Shown piece after piece: positions 36,901 through 49,251 of a DNA stretch of 64,000 nt. Source of the stretch: Cichorium intybus (lineage: Eukaryota > Streptophyta > Magnoliopsida > Asterales > Asteraceae); assembly GCA_023525715.1 (NCBI GenBank), contig CM042012.1:43232941-43296940 (forward strand), in the 5' to 3' direction. The translations under genes were made by a program, and so were the position numbers. Numbering within the stretch: position 1 is the first letter of the stretch; the number at the start of each line of letters is the position of its first letter. The notes under the pieces were generated by a model. It saw only the letters and a list, made by a program, of their open reading frames with translations, was not told the origin of the DNA and did no database searches.

Positions 36901-37837
36901 GCCTTAATGAGTATTTAAGCAAATGTTGATAAGAAAAGTTATGTTTTTGAATGACTGGTATTTTGAAGCAAGCAATGTAATGCAAAGTAATACGAATGAA
37001 AGGATAATGTTTGTCCCGACAATGATGTTCCCCAAGGGGACTATAGAGGAATATACTGGGACGGTACCACTCCCTTCGTGAAGTAGATGTCCTAAGCTAA
37101 TGAGGCTATAGACTTAGGGTATCACCAAGAGTGATTAATGCCCTAAGTATAAAAATGCAAGCATGTTGAGATACGAGTCAAAGAATGTGATAATATGCTG
37201 AGGTGGTTTGATTATGTTTTTACCATCTCAGTATAGACTTGGGGTATCACCAAGAGTGATTAAGGCCCTAAGTATAAAAAAAAACCAATTTTGTTAAGAT
37301 ACCAGTCAAGCTAAATGAAAAAAAGAAAGGTTTTGTGTTACTAGCTTTCTTACTCGAATTATTTGAAAGGCTTTGAAAGTAAAATGTTTTTACATGTTAT
37401 TATGAAAGGTTTGACAACTAGTGTCAATACATGAACTGTTTATAAAGGTTTTGGAAAAATGATTGAATTAATCTTATAAGTGTTTTGTGTCCAAACCTAT
37501 GTAGCTCACGAGACGTTTTTGTCTTACGTATTTTATTTTATGTCATGTATCCCAGGTTCTAGACACGAGGGGTAGAAGCAAGTAGATGACCCGATGAGAT
37601 TGGGATTTAGATGGAGGTTTGTATCCTAACTTGCTTTGTATGGTGTAGTATGATATGAAGTTGTAACCCCCGAAGTTGTTTAAACAAATTTAAAATTTAA
37701 ATGTTTTTGTTGGGACCGAAATTTTAAGACGTGACTCGACGTCATGAGAAAAGTTTTTAAAAGTTGACATTTTGTCATGTAATGTTTTTTATAAAATACT
37801 ACACTTCTCAAAGTGTATAAAAGATCGGGGTGTTACA
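33999..37837 (+). mobile_element. Element D: very long gypsy LTR with a primer site
   Basis: Starts TGTGACAACC after GTGGA (probable target duplication, 33994-33998) inside the leader of B and ends GGGGTGTTACA. The Met-type primer site TGGTATCAGAGCC follows at 37841-37853, so this is a 5' LTR of about 3.84 kb. No gag-pol or second LTR follows; after about 350 bp of D leader the sequence changes to the leader of B, so the rest of D was deleted. It contains tandem repeats (36672-36905 and 37108-37290). Lineage cannot be assigned without coding sequence. Confidence 0.75.
36672..36905. repeat. 36-bp tandem repeat in the D LTR
   Basis: About six units containing GAATGTTTTGGCATTAAGCC then TTATGTTGTTATGAAA. 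The period is divisible by three, so frames through it encode a repeating 12-residue string on one strand and another on the opposite strand; neither is taken as a gene. A further two-copy repeat of about 124 bp (GACTTAGGGTATCACCAAGA) lies at 37111 and 37235. Confidence 0.9.
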
Positions 37838-37840
37838 AGT

Positions 37841-37853
37841 TGGTATCAGAGCC
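37841..37853 (+). other. Primer binding site of element D
   Basis: TGGTATCAGAGCC three bases after the LTR end. Confidence 0.85.
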
Positions 37854-37960
37854 ATAGTTTAAGCGAATTAGGTGTCGAGACTCGAACTTAGGCTTAAACT
37901 GTGAGAGACTCAAGTGAGAATGCAGACTTAAGATAAGACCGTAAGTAAGAAAGCGAAGGC

Positions 37961-40288
37961 TATGATAATATACAACTTAACATAGGTTGATGAACCTAAG
38001 AACTTAAGGTAGGTTGATAACCTTAAGAACTTAAGATAAGTTGGTGAGCCTAAGATCCTAAGATAGGTTGCAGACCTATAGGACGGTTAGACTGCTGAGT
38101 CTAAGATAAAGTTGGACTGTTAAGGAATATCTATGTTTATTTTTATAATTGTTTATAGTTATGCAAGTATTTGCTTATGAGCAATAAGATTCTCTGATAC
38201 ATGTTAACAACATATATTTTGTAATGTATAAAGGGTTTAAATCCAATAAACCCTAATAACAGTTCTTCTATTACAGCTATTCAACAGAAAACAAATCTAA
38301 GCTCTGATACCACTGATGGGTTTTATGCAAACAATGAGCTTAAAATCTTAAGTTCACATGCACTCTAATAAAGGATCTATGTTTTCTCAATTGAATCTAT
38401 AACTAAGAACATAAGTTATTTAATTAAAATTATATTCTAAAACCAGTTTAGAAGTTCATACCTTTAATGCTTTGGAAGCAAGCACCATAAGTGTCGTGCC
38501 TATAATGGTTCACACCCAGAACCAAGCAAGCAAGAAACTATGATAATATACAACTTAAGATAGGTTGATGAACCTAAGAACTTAAGGTAGGTTGATAACC
38601 TTAAGAACTTAAGATAAGTTGGTGAGCCTAAGATCCTAAGATAGGTTGCAGACCTATAGGACGGTTAGACTGCTGAGTCTAAGATAAAGTTGGACTGTTA
38701 GGGAATATCTATGTTTATTTTTATAATTGTTTATTTTTATAATTGTTTATAGTTATGAAAGTATTTGCTTATGAGCAATAAGATTCTCTGATACATGTTA
38801 ACAACATATATTTTGTAATGTATAAAGGGTTTAAATCCAATAAACCCTAATAACAGTTCTTCTATTAAAGCTATTCAACAGAAAACAAATCTAAGCTCTG
38901 ATACCACTGATGGGTTTTATGCAAACAATGAGCTTAAAATCTTAAGTTCACATGCACTCTAATAAAGGATCTATGTTTTCTCAATTGAATCTATAAATAA
39001 GAACATAAGTTATATAATTAAAATTATATTCTAAAACCAGTTTAGAAGTTCATACCTTTAATGCTTTGGAAGCAAGCACCACAAGTGTCGTGCCTCTAAT
39101 GGTTCACACCCAGAACCAAGCAAGCAAGAAACTATGATAATATACAACTTAAGATAGGTTGATGAACCCATGAACATAAGGTAGGTTGATAACCTTAAGA
39201 ACTTAAGATAAGTTGGTGAGCCTAAGATCCTAAGATAGGTTGCAGACCTATAGGACGGTTAGACTGCTGAGTCTAAGATAAAGTTGGACTGTTAAGGAAT
39301 ATCTATGTTTATTTTTATAATTGTTTATAGTTATGCAAGTATTTTCTTATGAGCAATAAGATTCTCTGATACATGTTAACAACATATATTTTGTAATGTA
39401 TAAAGGGTTTAAATCCAATAAACCCTAATAACAGTTCTTCTATTATAGCTATTCAACAGAAAACAAATCTAAGCTCTGATACCACTGATGGGTTTTATGC
39501 AAACAATGAGCTTAAAATATTAAGTTCACATGCACTCTAATAAAGGATCTATGTTTTCTCAATTGAATCTATAAATAAGAACATAAGTTATATAATTAAA
39601 ATTATATTCTAAAACCAGTTTAGAAGTTCATACCTTTAATGCTTTGGAAGCAAGCACCACAAGTGTCGTGCATCTAATGGTTCACACCCAGAACCAAGCA
39701 AGCAAGAAACTATGATAATATACAACTTAAGATAGGTTGATGAACCTAAGAACTTAAGGTAGGTTGATAACCTTAAGAACTTAAGATAAGTTGGTGAGCC
39801 TAAGATCCTAAGATAGGTTGCAGACCTATAGGACGGTTAGACTGCTGAGTCTAAGATAAAGTTGGACTATTAGGGAATATCTATGTTTATTTTTATAATT
39901 GTTTATAGTTATGCAAGTATTTGCTTATGAGCAATAAGATTCTCTGATACATGTTAACAACATATATTTTGTAATGTATAAAGGGTTTAAATCCAATAAA
40001 CCCTAATAACAGTTCTTCTATTACAGCTATTCAACAGAAAACAAATCTAAGCTCTGATACCACTGATGGGTTTTATGCAAACAATGATCTTAAATCTTAA
40101 GTTCACATGCACCCTAATAAAGGATCTATGTTTTCTCAATTGAATCTATAACTAAGAAAATAAGTTATATAATTAAAATTATATTCTAAAACCAGTTTAG
40201 AATTTCATACCTTTAATGCTTTGGAAGAAAGCACCACAAGTGTCGTGCCTCTAATGGTTCACACCCAGAACCAAGCAAGCAAGAAACT
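37961..40288. repeat. Four-copy tandem array over the D/B junction
   Basis: Units start with TATGATAATATACAACTTA at 37961, 38539, 39133 and 39711 (578, 594 and 578 bp apart). Each unit contains D leader, then the B leader tail, the minus-strand primer site of B, and about 225 bp of the B 5' LTR, cut at AAGCAAGAAACT. The 594-bp unit has a 16-bp internal repeat (TTTATTTTTATAATTG). The last unit runs on into the full LTR. Similarity among units is very high by eye, so amplification is recent relative to the insertions. Confidence 0.92.
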
Positions 40289-40827
40289 AGAGAGAAGAAA
40301 GGAGGATGAACTCCTTTTTGGCGTGAAGAATGGGGTGGGAGGAGGCCTCTATTTATAGTTTCCAGGTGATAAGTGATAAGACATATAACTGCCTTATTTG
40401 GATTCCTGATATGATAAGACTTTTATCATATAACTGAATCTACTTATCACTGCCATAAATATTCCCAATACCTAATAAGGATTTCGAAACCCATAAGGCC
40501 TAAGGCCTTGGTTTCTTCTAACCCAATTAGGCATGCCCAAATTGTCTGTTGCTCAACTATTGAACAATTACAATTTAGCCCCTACACTTTTAATTAATCT
40601 AATTAATCCCAAAACTAATTCCAATTAATTTCTGATCAATTATTAATTAAATATTATGATTTCTAATTAATATATTATTCTCATAATATATTAATAAATC
40701 ATATTTCTCTCTATCTTTAAGTTATCTTGTCCTCTGCTAGGTTTTGAGGGCAACCCAAAAGGACTATGCTGCTGTCAATCAAGTATATTCCTAAATTATA
40801 GTCATGGCTTAGACACCTAATCCAACA
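40064..40827 (-). repeat. 5' LTR of element B
   Basis: 764 bp, from TGATGGGTTTTATGC to CTAATCCAACA on the plus strand, then the TAAAC target duplication. Minus-strand TATA box within CTATTTATAGTTTCC near 40350. Confidence 0.92.
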
Positions 40828-41061
40828 TAAACAATATTAAGGGTCTTAACAAATACCAAAGGGTCAAAACTAACTTTAAAACCACACTAGGGATGCAATA
40901 TGTCGAGACAATGTGTCACGTCTCACACATGAACGTGTCGCGTTCAGTATATCTAAATAAGACTCATTGGGGCCTCAGACGCTACGGGTCGTGTTCCAGT
41001 CCTGAAAGTGTTGTGTGTTCATAAGGAATGAGCCATATTATCTAAGTTTACACGCAGCGTT

Positions 41062-44000
41062 TGAAACACCCTCGCTTAAGGCTTTTCATAAAATATCATT
41101 TTAACCCATGGTTTATCATCATTATTCCATAAAATCATCATTTAGTGAAAACTCTAGTTTTAACATCTTTAAATAAGTCATTTTCTTTCAAAATCAATTT
41201 AAAAACACATGGGGTTTAATGAGAAATAATTTAGGTTTAAGTTGCGGAAAACATCGTTTGGTCCCATTTTAGATAAAACATTTTAGTTTATAAAATAGCG
41301 AGGTTGTAACAATTCAAATATCATTACACAGCTCAAATGATACTACACAAACCATGGCCTTCTAAACATCCAGCTCTTCTAAGTCATCTAAACTCCTCAA
41401 CCTGAGTACACATCAAAATAAGTTAGGCAATTGAAATGCCTAGTGAGTTTACTCGAGGTTAACCCATTTCGAGTGGGCAGTGAACTACCACACTCGGGAC
41501 AACCCCCAAAAATAGTTTTGAAACACACTTCAAAAGTTATTTAAAACATCATAAGGATTTACTTCAAAATAAATAGTTATGAGATGCAAATGCAATGCAT
41601 GATGCAACTATCCCAAACCCACGTTCATCTCATAAAAAGTCCAACTCACCTCAATGGCACCTACCTAAGTTCACGAATGACACGCACGAAGCATGCCACT
41701 CGATCCCCGTATAGGCAAAACTAGGACCAGTGGCCATCACACTAGCCCCATGAGGGTTAGCAACTCCCTCATGAGGGTTAGCAACTCCCTATTGTCGGGA
41801 ACGGTTTTCCCTAAATCCGGGACAAACATCTCATTTTGGGCATTTTGCCCATGATTTCCCTAAATCCGGGACAATCATGATTTCCCTAAATCCGGGACAA
41901 TCATCTCATCTTCTTCATAGGGTTCACTCGGTCAATCCCATCCTATATGCAATGCAATGCACAAATAGGATGCTCAAAACATCTTTCAAAACATCATCGA
42001 AATCTTTATTTGAAAACATCTTTAGAAACTCATTTTCATGCAATGCACAAGTAGTAATCATATAACACATTGCACATAATATCATGCATGAAAAGTATTG
42101 ATAACACACACAAAAGATAATAGTTGGGATGTGTACTCCCGGTAAACTCACCCAAGGTCAACTGACGAGTCAACACTAACTCTACACAAGGTTGAAGCAT
42201 TTGAAGGCGCTCCTAGACATCATCTCATCCATCACCTCCTCTTAATTGAGTGATAGTTCAAGTCCTTAGTCTCACCTCCAAGCCACTACAACATATATCC
42301 TTCTTATAATACAAGAAAGGAAGATATCATACTCGATTCATCTAAAAGTCTCACTATAATTACTTCTTTAGAACTACGAAGGAACAATCATCCAACATCC
42401 AAAATGAATTCCTTGACCCCCTAATATAAGGAAAATCTTAGTTAAAACATCCCTAAAGTTTGGCATTAAAACGTGGACCCAAAACCCAAACCATAAAGCT
42501 TAAGGTCTAAAAACTAAAAAAAACTGGCCAAACAGAGCTACACGGGGCGTGTAGCCCTACACGGGTCGTGTAGCATTACAGGAAAACCAACCCGTAGCCT
42601 CCAAACCCCTTACACGGGTCGTGTGGCCCTGCACGGGTCGTGTAGACCTGCTGCAACCCCGATTTTTGGTCATTTTCACTCATTTTTTACCCGATTCAAG
42701 TTCTGATTCTTCCCAAAACTCATGGACATCAAAAGGACATTATTCCTTCCCAAAATACACATTATTAGACTCAATTAAACTATTCAAAACCATTTCAAAT
42801 GAATCAATTACATTCCATGATCATAACTTCACTCTATAAGCTTAAACCATGGAAGACTCAATTCCATTCTTACAATTGATGATTACAAGTGGAGATTCCT
42901 TCTTCCATTCCATGGAATCATTAGGAAATGATCCTCACCCCACTTATACATCCAAATTGATACATTAACTCATTCATCCATCCATTAAACAAGAGATCAA
43001 ATCATCATCTACATGAACAAAACCCATTTCAACACCCAATTCTCATTTTCTAGTGATTCATGGTTTAAGACTACAAATCAAAGGTTGGAATCCTTAGGGA
43101 ATCATTAGAAATGAATCCCCTCATCCAAAACTACCATAATCATCCATCAATTTCAATATTCCTCCTCTATTCATCAAATCCCCAAATTCTAGTGTTCATA
43201 ATACCCAATTCAATCAAATCTAAGGATCTAAATCATCCATGGATTGGATGTTGATCCAAACAGCTTAGATACATCAAATAAACATTGGGGAATCATAGGA
43301 AGAACCTCATCCCATCATAAAACTCATATTGGGTCCAATCCCCAAACTCAAACTCGAAATCTAGGGCTAGAAAAGTGAGTTTATACCTTAGATTGCTTGA
43401 ATTCTTCATGTATGATCATAATCCTTCAAAATCCACACAAGTCTCCTTGGAAGAGATGAAAATCGCCATCTCTCACTCTCTCTAATCTTCAAAAACGTGA
43501 ATGGCTGATTTGGGGAAGGATCCCCATCAAAAACAAGTCATCTTTCAAGAATTTGCAACATTAGTCCCTTGAGTTTGAGTCTTCTTCACCCAACATCCAA
43601 TAAGTCAACTCTTCTAACAAAAAAATTCCCATATTCATACAAATGCCCCTAATATAAATTATTTATTTCACTTGAGTCATTGACTAAGTCAATACTAACC
43701 CTTAGTTTCCCAATTTGGCATAAATAGTCCCTTACACTAAAATTCTTCACAATTTAGGTCCTTAATATTAATTAAAGGAATTATTAGACCTAATTTAAAC
43801 TCTACATCAATTCCTTTAATATATCTTCTAATTTTCTAAATCTATGACTAGTCAAATATACTTAGGGTAAGTTTGGCCAAATTGACACTTTTAGTCGTTA
43901 TGACAAAATTTCTTACATTTGGTTACAAATTGATTTTAAAACTATATTTGGCCCCTTTATTCACAATATAAAATATAACAAATTATTAAATTTAGTTATT

Positions 44001-44082
44001 CATTTATTTTCTTTATTTACAAAATAGATTTTATTTGTCGGTTTAAGCCCAAAACTCCTAGACCCAAAACACGGATGTTACA
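41062..44082 (-). mobile_element. Solo LTR F, 3.0 kb
   Basis: On the minus strand it begins TGTAACATCCG and ends GGGTGTTTCA. Perfect target duplication GCGTT (41057-41061 and 44083-44087). No coding domains are seen in 3021 bp. Internal tandem repeats lie at 41747-41790 (22-bp unit with GAGGGTTAGCAACTCCCT) and about 41810-41905 (TTTCCCTAAATCCGGGACAA). Four ACACGGGTCGTGT-like near-palindromes occur at about 42540-42650. Confidence 0.85.
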
Positions 44083-45610
44083 GCGTTCCATACATCAAAT
44101 AAATTCATTGGGGTCCCCTTTACCAACGTGTTGTGTTCCTTGCGAGCCCACACCATTTCAGGCCTGATTAAGCACTTCTTTTAGTCATTTCTATGCTTTA
44201 GTAGTAAGATATTAAGGTCTAAATTCACATGGTTTAGTTTGAACCATCAAAACATCGTTAAACCCAAAAAAAATCAACATAAATTCTCACTTTTTCACTT
44301 CAAGAGTTCAAAACTTCAAAGTAAGGTTTCAAAACAAAATTTTTACCTCTTAAAAATCACTAGGAAAAGAGATGATGAGAAGGACTCAGTTTCTACAACA
44401 ATCCCCCCTTTCATTTTTCTCAAAAATCTCCTAAAACTTCATCAAATCCTTCATATATGCGCATACTTTATTCAAAATTTGAATCCTTAGCAATAATCTT
44501 CAATAACTCCTCTCTTAGGTCCAAAATTAACTTGCATGTAACACCGTGTTCGTTTCGGTAAGTGTATTTGATCTTCTTGTTAGTAACTACATTATATTAG
44601 TGGTTTGGGCTTGGTACCAAGTATGTATGGCTTACATGGATGTGGCATTATATTGTGTTCGGTAAAAATGACACTTTGCAGGAAATTTAGGGAGATTAGC
44701 GCTCTCCCGAGCTACGTGTTGCGTAGCGTATAGGGTTGCGACGTGACATATATGTACAATGTTTTATATGTAATTTTTGTCAAAGTGCAATGTTAGCAGG
44801 AAGTACACGTGTGTCACAACATGATGGTTGGGGCACGAGCGGCGAGAGCCTCGCGACGCGTAGGACTGGACATGCTTAAGTCTGGTTTATGACTTATGTT
44901 GGTCATTTTTCCCTAAAAACGCTTCATACTCATGAACCAGGCTGTAAAGTGCGATTTCATGAATTTGGGAAGGAATGCTAAAGGTGGAACTAGTATTGGA
45001 AGTCTATGACACTAGGGATTGTTGTTACATACTTAAAATCAAGGTACGATTCATGGTTTTATGTATTGGATGGGTTTTAAACCTTAGAATTTGTATAATA
45101 GTGTTCTTTTAGTTGGTTGAGTATTATGGTCCTTATAATGGCCTAAGACCATGAGAGAAGCTCAAGAAATGTTGTGTTGATGTATGAATCAGGACAGACT
45201 GAAATGGGCTGTACATTCATCCTTCTCGACGTGATAGTCATGGGTCGTGATGCGTAGGTTTCTGCGATCGCGACCTATCCCGTGATGAATGCGTTGCTCG
45301 CGACGCGATGGTTCTGGGCAGCGAAGCGACGAGTTGTAGGAAGCTTATTTTGGTCCTTTTAAGGGATGTGTGGGCTAGTAAGGCTAGGGTATGACGTCCA
45401 ATAATAATAGGGTCTATTATGGGCTTGTAAATGACTCGTAAATGATAATATGTGGTTGAAATACCTAATATAGGTTGATTTGGGGTGAAGAGACTCGTTT
45501 AGGAAATTGGTGGCTATAGTGCCTCAAATTGATGATCTACACTTTCAAGTGAGTAACCTCCTTTCTTCCGTCTGGTAATATGATTGGGAATATGCTATGT
45601 GTAAATTCAA

Positions 45611-45770
45611 GTGCCTAGGTGGCGGGTTTAGTGCCTCTATAGCGGGTTATGTGCCTACGTGGTGAGGTTAGTGCCTATGTGCGGGATGTGTGCCTAGGTT
45701 GCAGGGTTAGTGCCTATATGGCAGGTTGTGTACCTAGGTGGTGGGGTTAGTGCCTATGTGGCGGGTTGTG
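45611..45770 (+). repeat. 20-bp tandem repeat, eight units
   Basis: Units such as GTGCCTAGGTGGCGGGTTTA. Neighbouring units alternate between GGTTA and GGTTGT-type ends, suggesting a 40-bp higher-order unit. Confidence 0.9.
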
Positions 45771-45860
45771 ATGGCTAGGAGTTTTGTTATAGCGGCCCGA
45801 CTCGGGATACTATCTTTGCATATATATTGTATTTCCCTTTTGATATAATTGTTGTTATGG

Positions 45861-45861
<1 letters not shown>

Positions 45862-45948
<87 letters not shown>
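45862..45948. repeat. (TA)n tract in solo LTR G
   Basis: About 43 TA units. Confidence 0.97.
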
Positions 45949-45950
<2 letters not shown>

Positions 45951-46281
45951 TTTGGATGTGGAAATATTTTGAAAAGAAAATTTTGGGGTGTACATTAGAC
46001 GAGTGACCAGGCATTACATTCATTGCAAAAGCTTCAATGAAAAGCATAGCAACAATTTCCGGATTACTCCTCTATTAGAGGTGCATCTTTCCTGCATTAA
46101 CACTTTTGGTCCCTTAAGTTACAAAATAATAATTTTACCTCTATATATAATTATAAGGTTTAAATTTTCTCACTTTAATCCTTAAATTCATCATAATTAT
46201 TCAAACATAATTTCATTAATATTACCATTAAGAAATCATCTTATTCTTAATTCCACCAATTAAAATTTTGGAGTATTACAC

Positions 46282-48223
46282 TTTGTTCTTCGAGATAACT
46301 ATTAAACAATATAATGCTTTGTAATTGAAACAACCTTTATATAGATTCAATAAAACTTACATGCAATTATTAGGCTGTTATGTGGTGTTATGCATGGTGG
46401 TGGTGAGTACATAAGTGCATGGTGGTCTACCACTTGCGTATGATCTTAACCACTTTCAAGGTAGTTTGACTAGAACTTAATATATGGAGGTTATACATGA
46501 GGTGGACATTCAAAAGAAAGTAAAACAATGGACCATTAGAAGGGTAATCATTCCTTCAAAATAATCTATTTTGATCTTCATGTGCATGTTGTGTGAAAAG
46601 ACCACAATACTCTAATCTCATGAGCATCTTTGTTCTTTCAGTTTTATCAGCATCAAAGGGAATGAATGTTGTTCTTACTTGAGTGATTATGTTCCCATAA
46701 GTAAACCTGCCATTAGAGGTTTTATGTTGACTTTTGATGAGTCTGAATTATGTCTAAATGTGTGTTAATTGTTACAGTTTCCTTAAATAGAAAGAAGAGA
46801 GAGGAAGGAAGGATGAGTTCTATAACAAATAAGAGGTTTAATGGGTGACATGACCATATTCTTAACGGTTCCGCCTTAATGGGGATTCGTTGCAGGGACT
46901 AACCATGTTAATTTAGTTTGAATAGGATCAAAATTGCAACATTCGTAATAGTTGGACCAAATATGTTGTTTTTGAACAAAACATAGGACTAAGGATGTAA
47001 TTTAGTCAAAACTTTAGACAAAATCATGCAATGTTCGAATTCCACATGTTTAAGTGATAACTCACGGTTCTGAAAAACAAGTGTGAACACACTTTGTTTG
47101 TTGTAATCCATGTCGAAGCTAGCAATGTTATACTTTATGCATTGTTTGTTGTACACTGCCATTAGTGGGAATTTTTAATTCCTATTTCCTAATAGCTCCA
47201 TTCTCACCAAACCTGTAAAAATGGTGGGGCTTCGGAGCTTCCATCACTGCAGATTCCATCATTTAATAGAAGATAGTAGATCCCAATGCTAAATCCACTA
47301 TTCCAACAAGATTTTACTGCGCACATGATGGCGTAATTTAGTACAACCAAACACCCGACAGATACAACTCAACTCACATATCATATCTGCTTAAGTAAAA
47401 TGTTGATTCGGATTGGGTCAATTTATTTATTTTTATTAGTTATTTAATTGAACAAGTAATCAACGCATTAAAATACATATGAAAATAGCATATTTAGCCA
47501 AATAATTAATACTTTGTAAAAGCGATTTTACAAATTTAATTTTATATTTATACAATTATTTTTGGACTGTTCCAGAAATAAACCTATTATTTTGCCAAAT
47601 AATTAATATTTTTCTAAAATATGAATAAAGTCGCAAAAAAATTGTGAAATTATTCTTGTTTCGAAATACTCATTCATATTTTCTGTAACTATTTTACGAA
47701 AATACATATTATTTCAAAAAGTATCAGGAAATAAAACGTTTTATTCAGAAATTTTTGCAATACTAGTAATTATACTACGAGTCTCTAAAAATTTGATCAT
47801 TTTATGGTATTTCACATCCCCTTTGTTCAGTCTAATAATAACCCATATAATTTTCAATATAGCGATTTAGAATGTTCAAAATATGTTTCATATCTCTATT
47901 AAAGATAAAACATAACATAAATCAAGATACATTAGTTCAAAACTTCAATTTATCACATTGAGGCTTAACTCTTAAGCAAATAAGCCCAACTAGAGTATGG
48001 CCCGAAAGATGATACGAACAAGAGGCCTTGATAGAGTGAACCTATATGAGCTATGACCCGACCAAAAAACGAAACCATGTGATCATCTTCTTCCCTCGAA
48101 TGGATTTAGATCTTAAATCCATAACATTATAACAAACAATCACAACAATTAATCGTACGCTATAATGCAAGAAAACACAATTACAACGTACATCGTATAA
48201 CACAAAACTTCCTACCTCAAACG
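46282..48223. other. Intergenic stretch, no gene recognised
   Basis: AT-rich sequence between host LTR P and the PAM68-like gene. Phrases such as GGACTAACCATGTTAATTTAG and GGACCAAATATG look like decayed retrotransposon spacer. The last 200 bp would be the 3' UTR of the gene on the minus strand. No RNA gene was found. Confidence 0.6.
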
Positions 48224-48763
48224 TTAATTGTCGGCATCATCACCTCCTTCCCACATGTTCTCCCAATTCTTCCTAGCTTCTTCAAACCCAAGAATCGACC
48301 CTTTCTTATCAGCATCCCAACTAGTCGACAAAGTCCCATAAACAATCCCAAGTGTCGAAGCTCCAAACGTAATAAAAGTCGTCAAAAACGGTAACCAACG
48401 TGGAATTTGCCATAAATTATTTTCTTTTATCACACTAAATACTTGAAGCAAACCTAATCCTGTAACCAAAGGAATCCCCACGTTGAATAAAATCCTCGAT
48501 ATAATTCTTTCCATCACCACGTCTTCTATCTTATCATCAGCTTCTTCTTTCTTCTTTTTATCTTCTTCTTTCGCAATAAGTTTTTGTTTTTGTGCCGTTT
48601 CTCCATTAAACCCTTTTGCTTTTGCGGTAATCTTCCATGATTTTGTGGGAATTTTTGATGAGTTTTTATTGGGTATCGAAATTTTAGGTTGCCGGTGGAC
48701 AGAAGTTGAAGTTGTAATGTATGGATGTATTTGTATTACCTCCACACTGAACAGGGTTTTCAT
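48224..48763 (-). CDS. PAM68L: PAM68-like (DUF3464) chloroplast thylakoid assembly factor
   Basis: Single exon, 179 aa, stop TAA at 48224-48226. I chose the ATG at 48763 (MKTLFSVEVIQIHP) because what follows is a Ser/Thr-rich, acid-poor stretch typical of a transit peptide; an upstream in-frame ATG at 48805 would add 14 mostly charged residues. After a Lys/Glu-rich linker (KEEDKKKKEEADDKIEDVV) come two hydrophobic segments, about RILFNVGIPLVTGLGLL and FLTTFITFGASTLGIVYG, then the family signature YGTLSTSWDADKKGS and FEEARKNWENMW. PAM68 assists photosystem II assembly and PAM68L the NDH complex in Arabidopsis; the STSWDA wording is why I favour the PAM68L side, an inference. The frame is intact. 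No close operator or neighbour is informative. Confidence 0.85.
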   Translation of the reverse strand: MKTLFSVEVIQIHPYITTSTSVHRQPKISIPNKNSSKIPTKSWKITAKAKGFNGETAQKQKLIAKEEDKKKKEEADDKIEDVVMERIISRILFNVGIPLVTGLGLLQVFSVIKENNLWQIPRWLPFLTTFITFGASTLGIVYGTLSTSWDADKKGSILGFEEARKNWENMWEGGDDADN

Positions 48764-48805
48764 GGTTTGTGCTATTTTTTTTCGAAGTTTTTGTTTATCA
48801 TACAA

Positions 48806-49220
48806 CGCAGGACTTTATATTTTTATTTCGTCATTTTGTTTGTTATCTTATCCTGAAAAATGAACGGTGGGTGTTGGATTTTTCTTTTCTTTAGAAATAT
48901 TATTTTTCAATATATTCACATTTTATTTACTTGTCGGTCGGGTACACAGTACACTGCAATTTTAAGATCAGTTTATTACCATAAACGGAAAGTTGACAGA
49001 AGGAAAAACAAAGCTCCTAAATTATCATACATTGAAGAAGCTTGTACATTTATTTCCGAGGAAATAAATTGTCAGAAATTGAAGAACTATTTATTACCAG
49101 GTTTATCCAGCTTCTCATATGATTTCCTTGAGACCTGTCACATATATCATGCCATAAGATCATAGCGGAATAAAAATAAAAATAAAAATAAAAAACTCAA
49201 AGATGTAAGCCATTTTTTTC

Positions 49221-49251
<31 letters not shown>

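Larger units (their letters stand above)
19032..40827 (-). mobile_element. Element B: gag-only copia-related retrotransposon, interrupted three times
   Basis: LTRs at 19032-19802 (3' on the minus strand) and 40064-40827 (5'), with a perfect TAAAC target duplication (19027-19031 and 40828-40832). Internal sequence is split by solo LTR H, element C and element D. B carries a broken gag but no trace of protease, integrase or reverse transcriptase in the 5 kb between gag and the 3' LTR. It is collinear with element C. The primer site GCTCTGATACCA (minus-strand Met tRNA type) lies directly before the 5' LTR. Confidence 0.9.
44537..46022 (+). mobile_element. Solo LTR G
   Basis: Starts TGTAACACCG. 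Two right ends are possible: GGGGTGTACA at 45994, which mirrors the start but gives an imperfect duplication (TTGCA/TTAGA), or ...ATTCA at 46022 with a perfect TTGCA duplication (44532-44536 and 46023-46027). No coding sequence. It holds eight 20-bp units at 45611-45770 and a long (AT)n at 45862-45948. Confidence 0.7.
9191..46281 (-). mobile_element. Old minus-strand LTR (P) that hosts the nested cluster
   Basis: Removing A, B, F and G leaves about 2.3 kb of one continuous LTR-like sequence in five pieces: about 9191-9727, 18190-19031, 40833-41061, 44088-44536 and 46028-46281. On the minus strand it starts TGTAATACTCC at 46281 and ends near GAGTTTCA around 9193. CTTTG flanks both sides (9186-9190 and 46282-46286), a possible 5-bp target duplication, but then the left end would read CA rather than TG, so the left border is uncertain. 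It appears to be a solo LTR because no internal sequence is seen. Confidence 0.5.

Noticed and set aside
37961..40288. CRISPR-like or centromeric satellite array
   Set aside because: Units are about 580 bp, only four, and made of retrotransposon leader, primer site and LTR; no spacers.
48483..49165. Plus-strand open frames overlapping the PAM68-like gene
   Set aside because: Shadow of the minus-strand gene, rich in Phe/Ser from complement of Lys/Glu codons, and a chance frame upstream.
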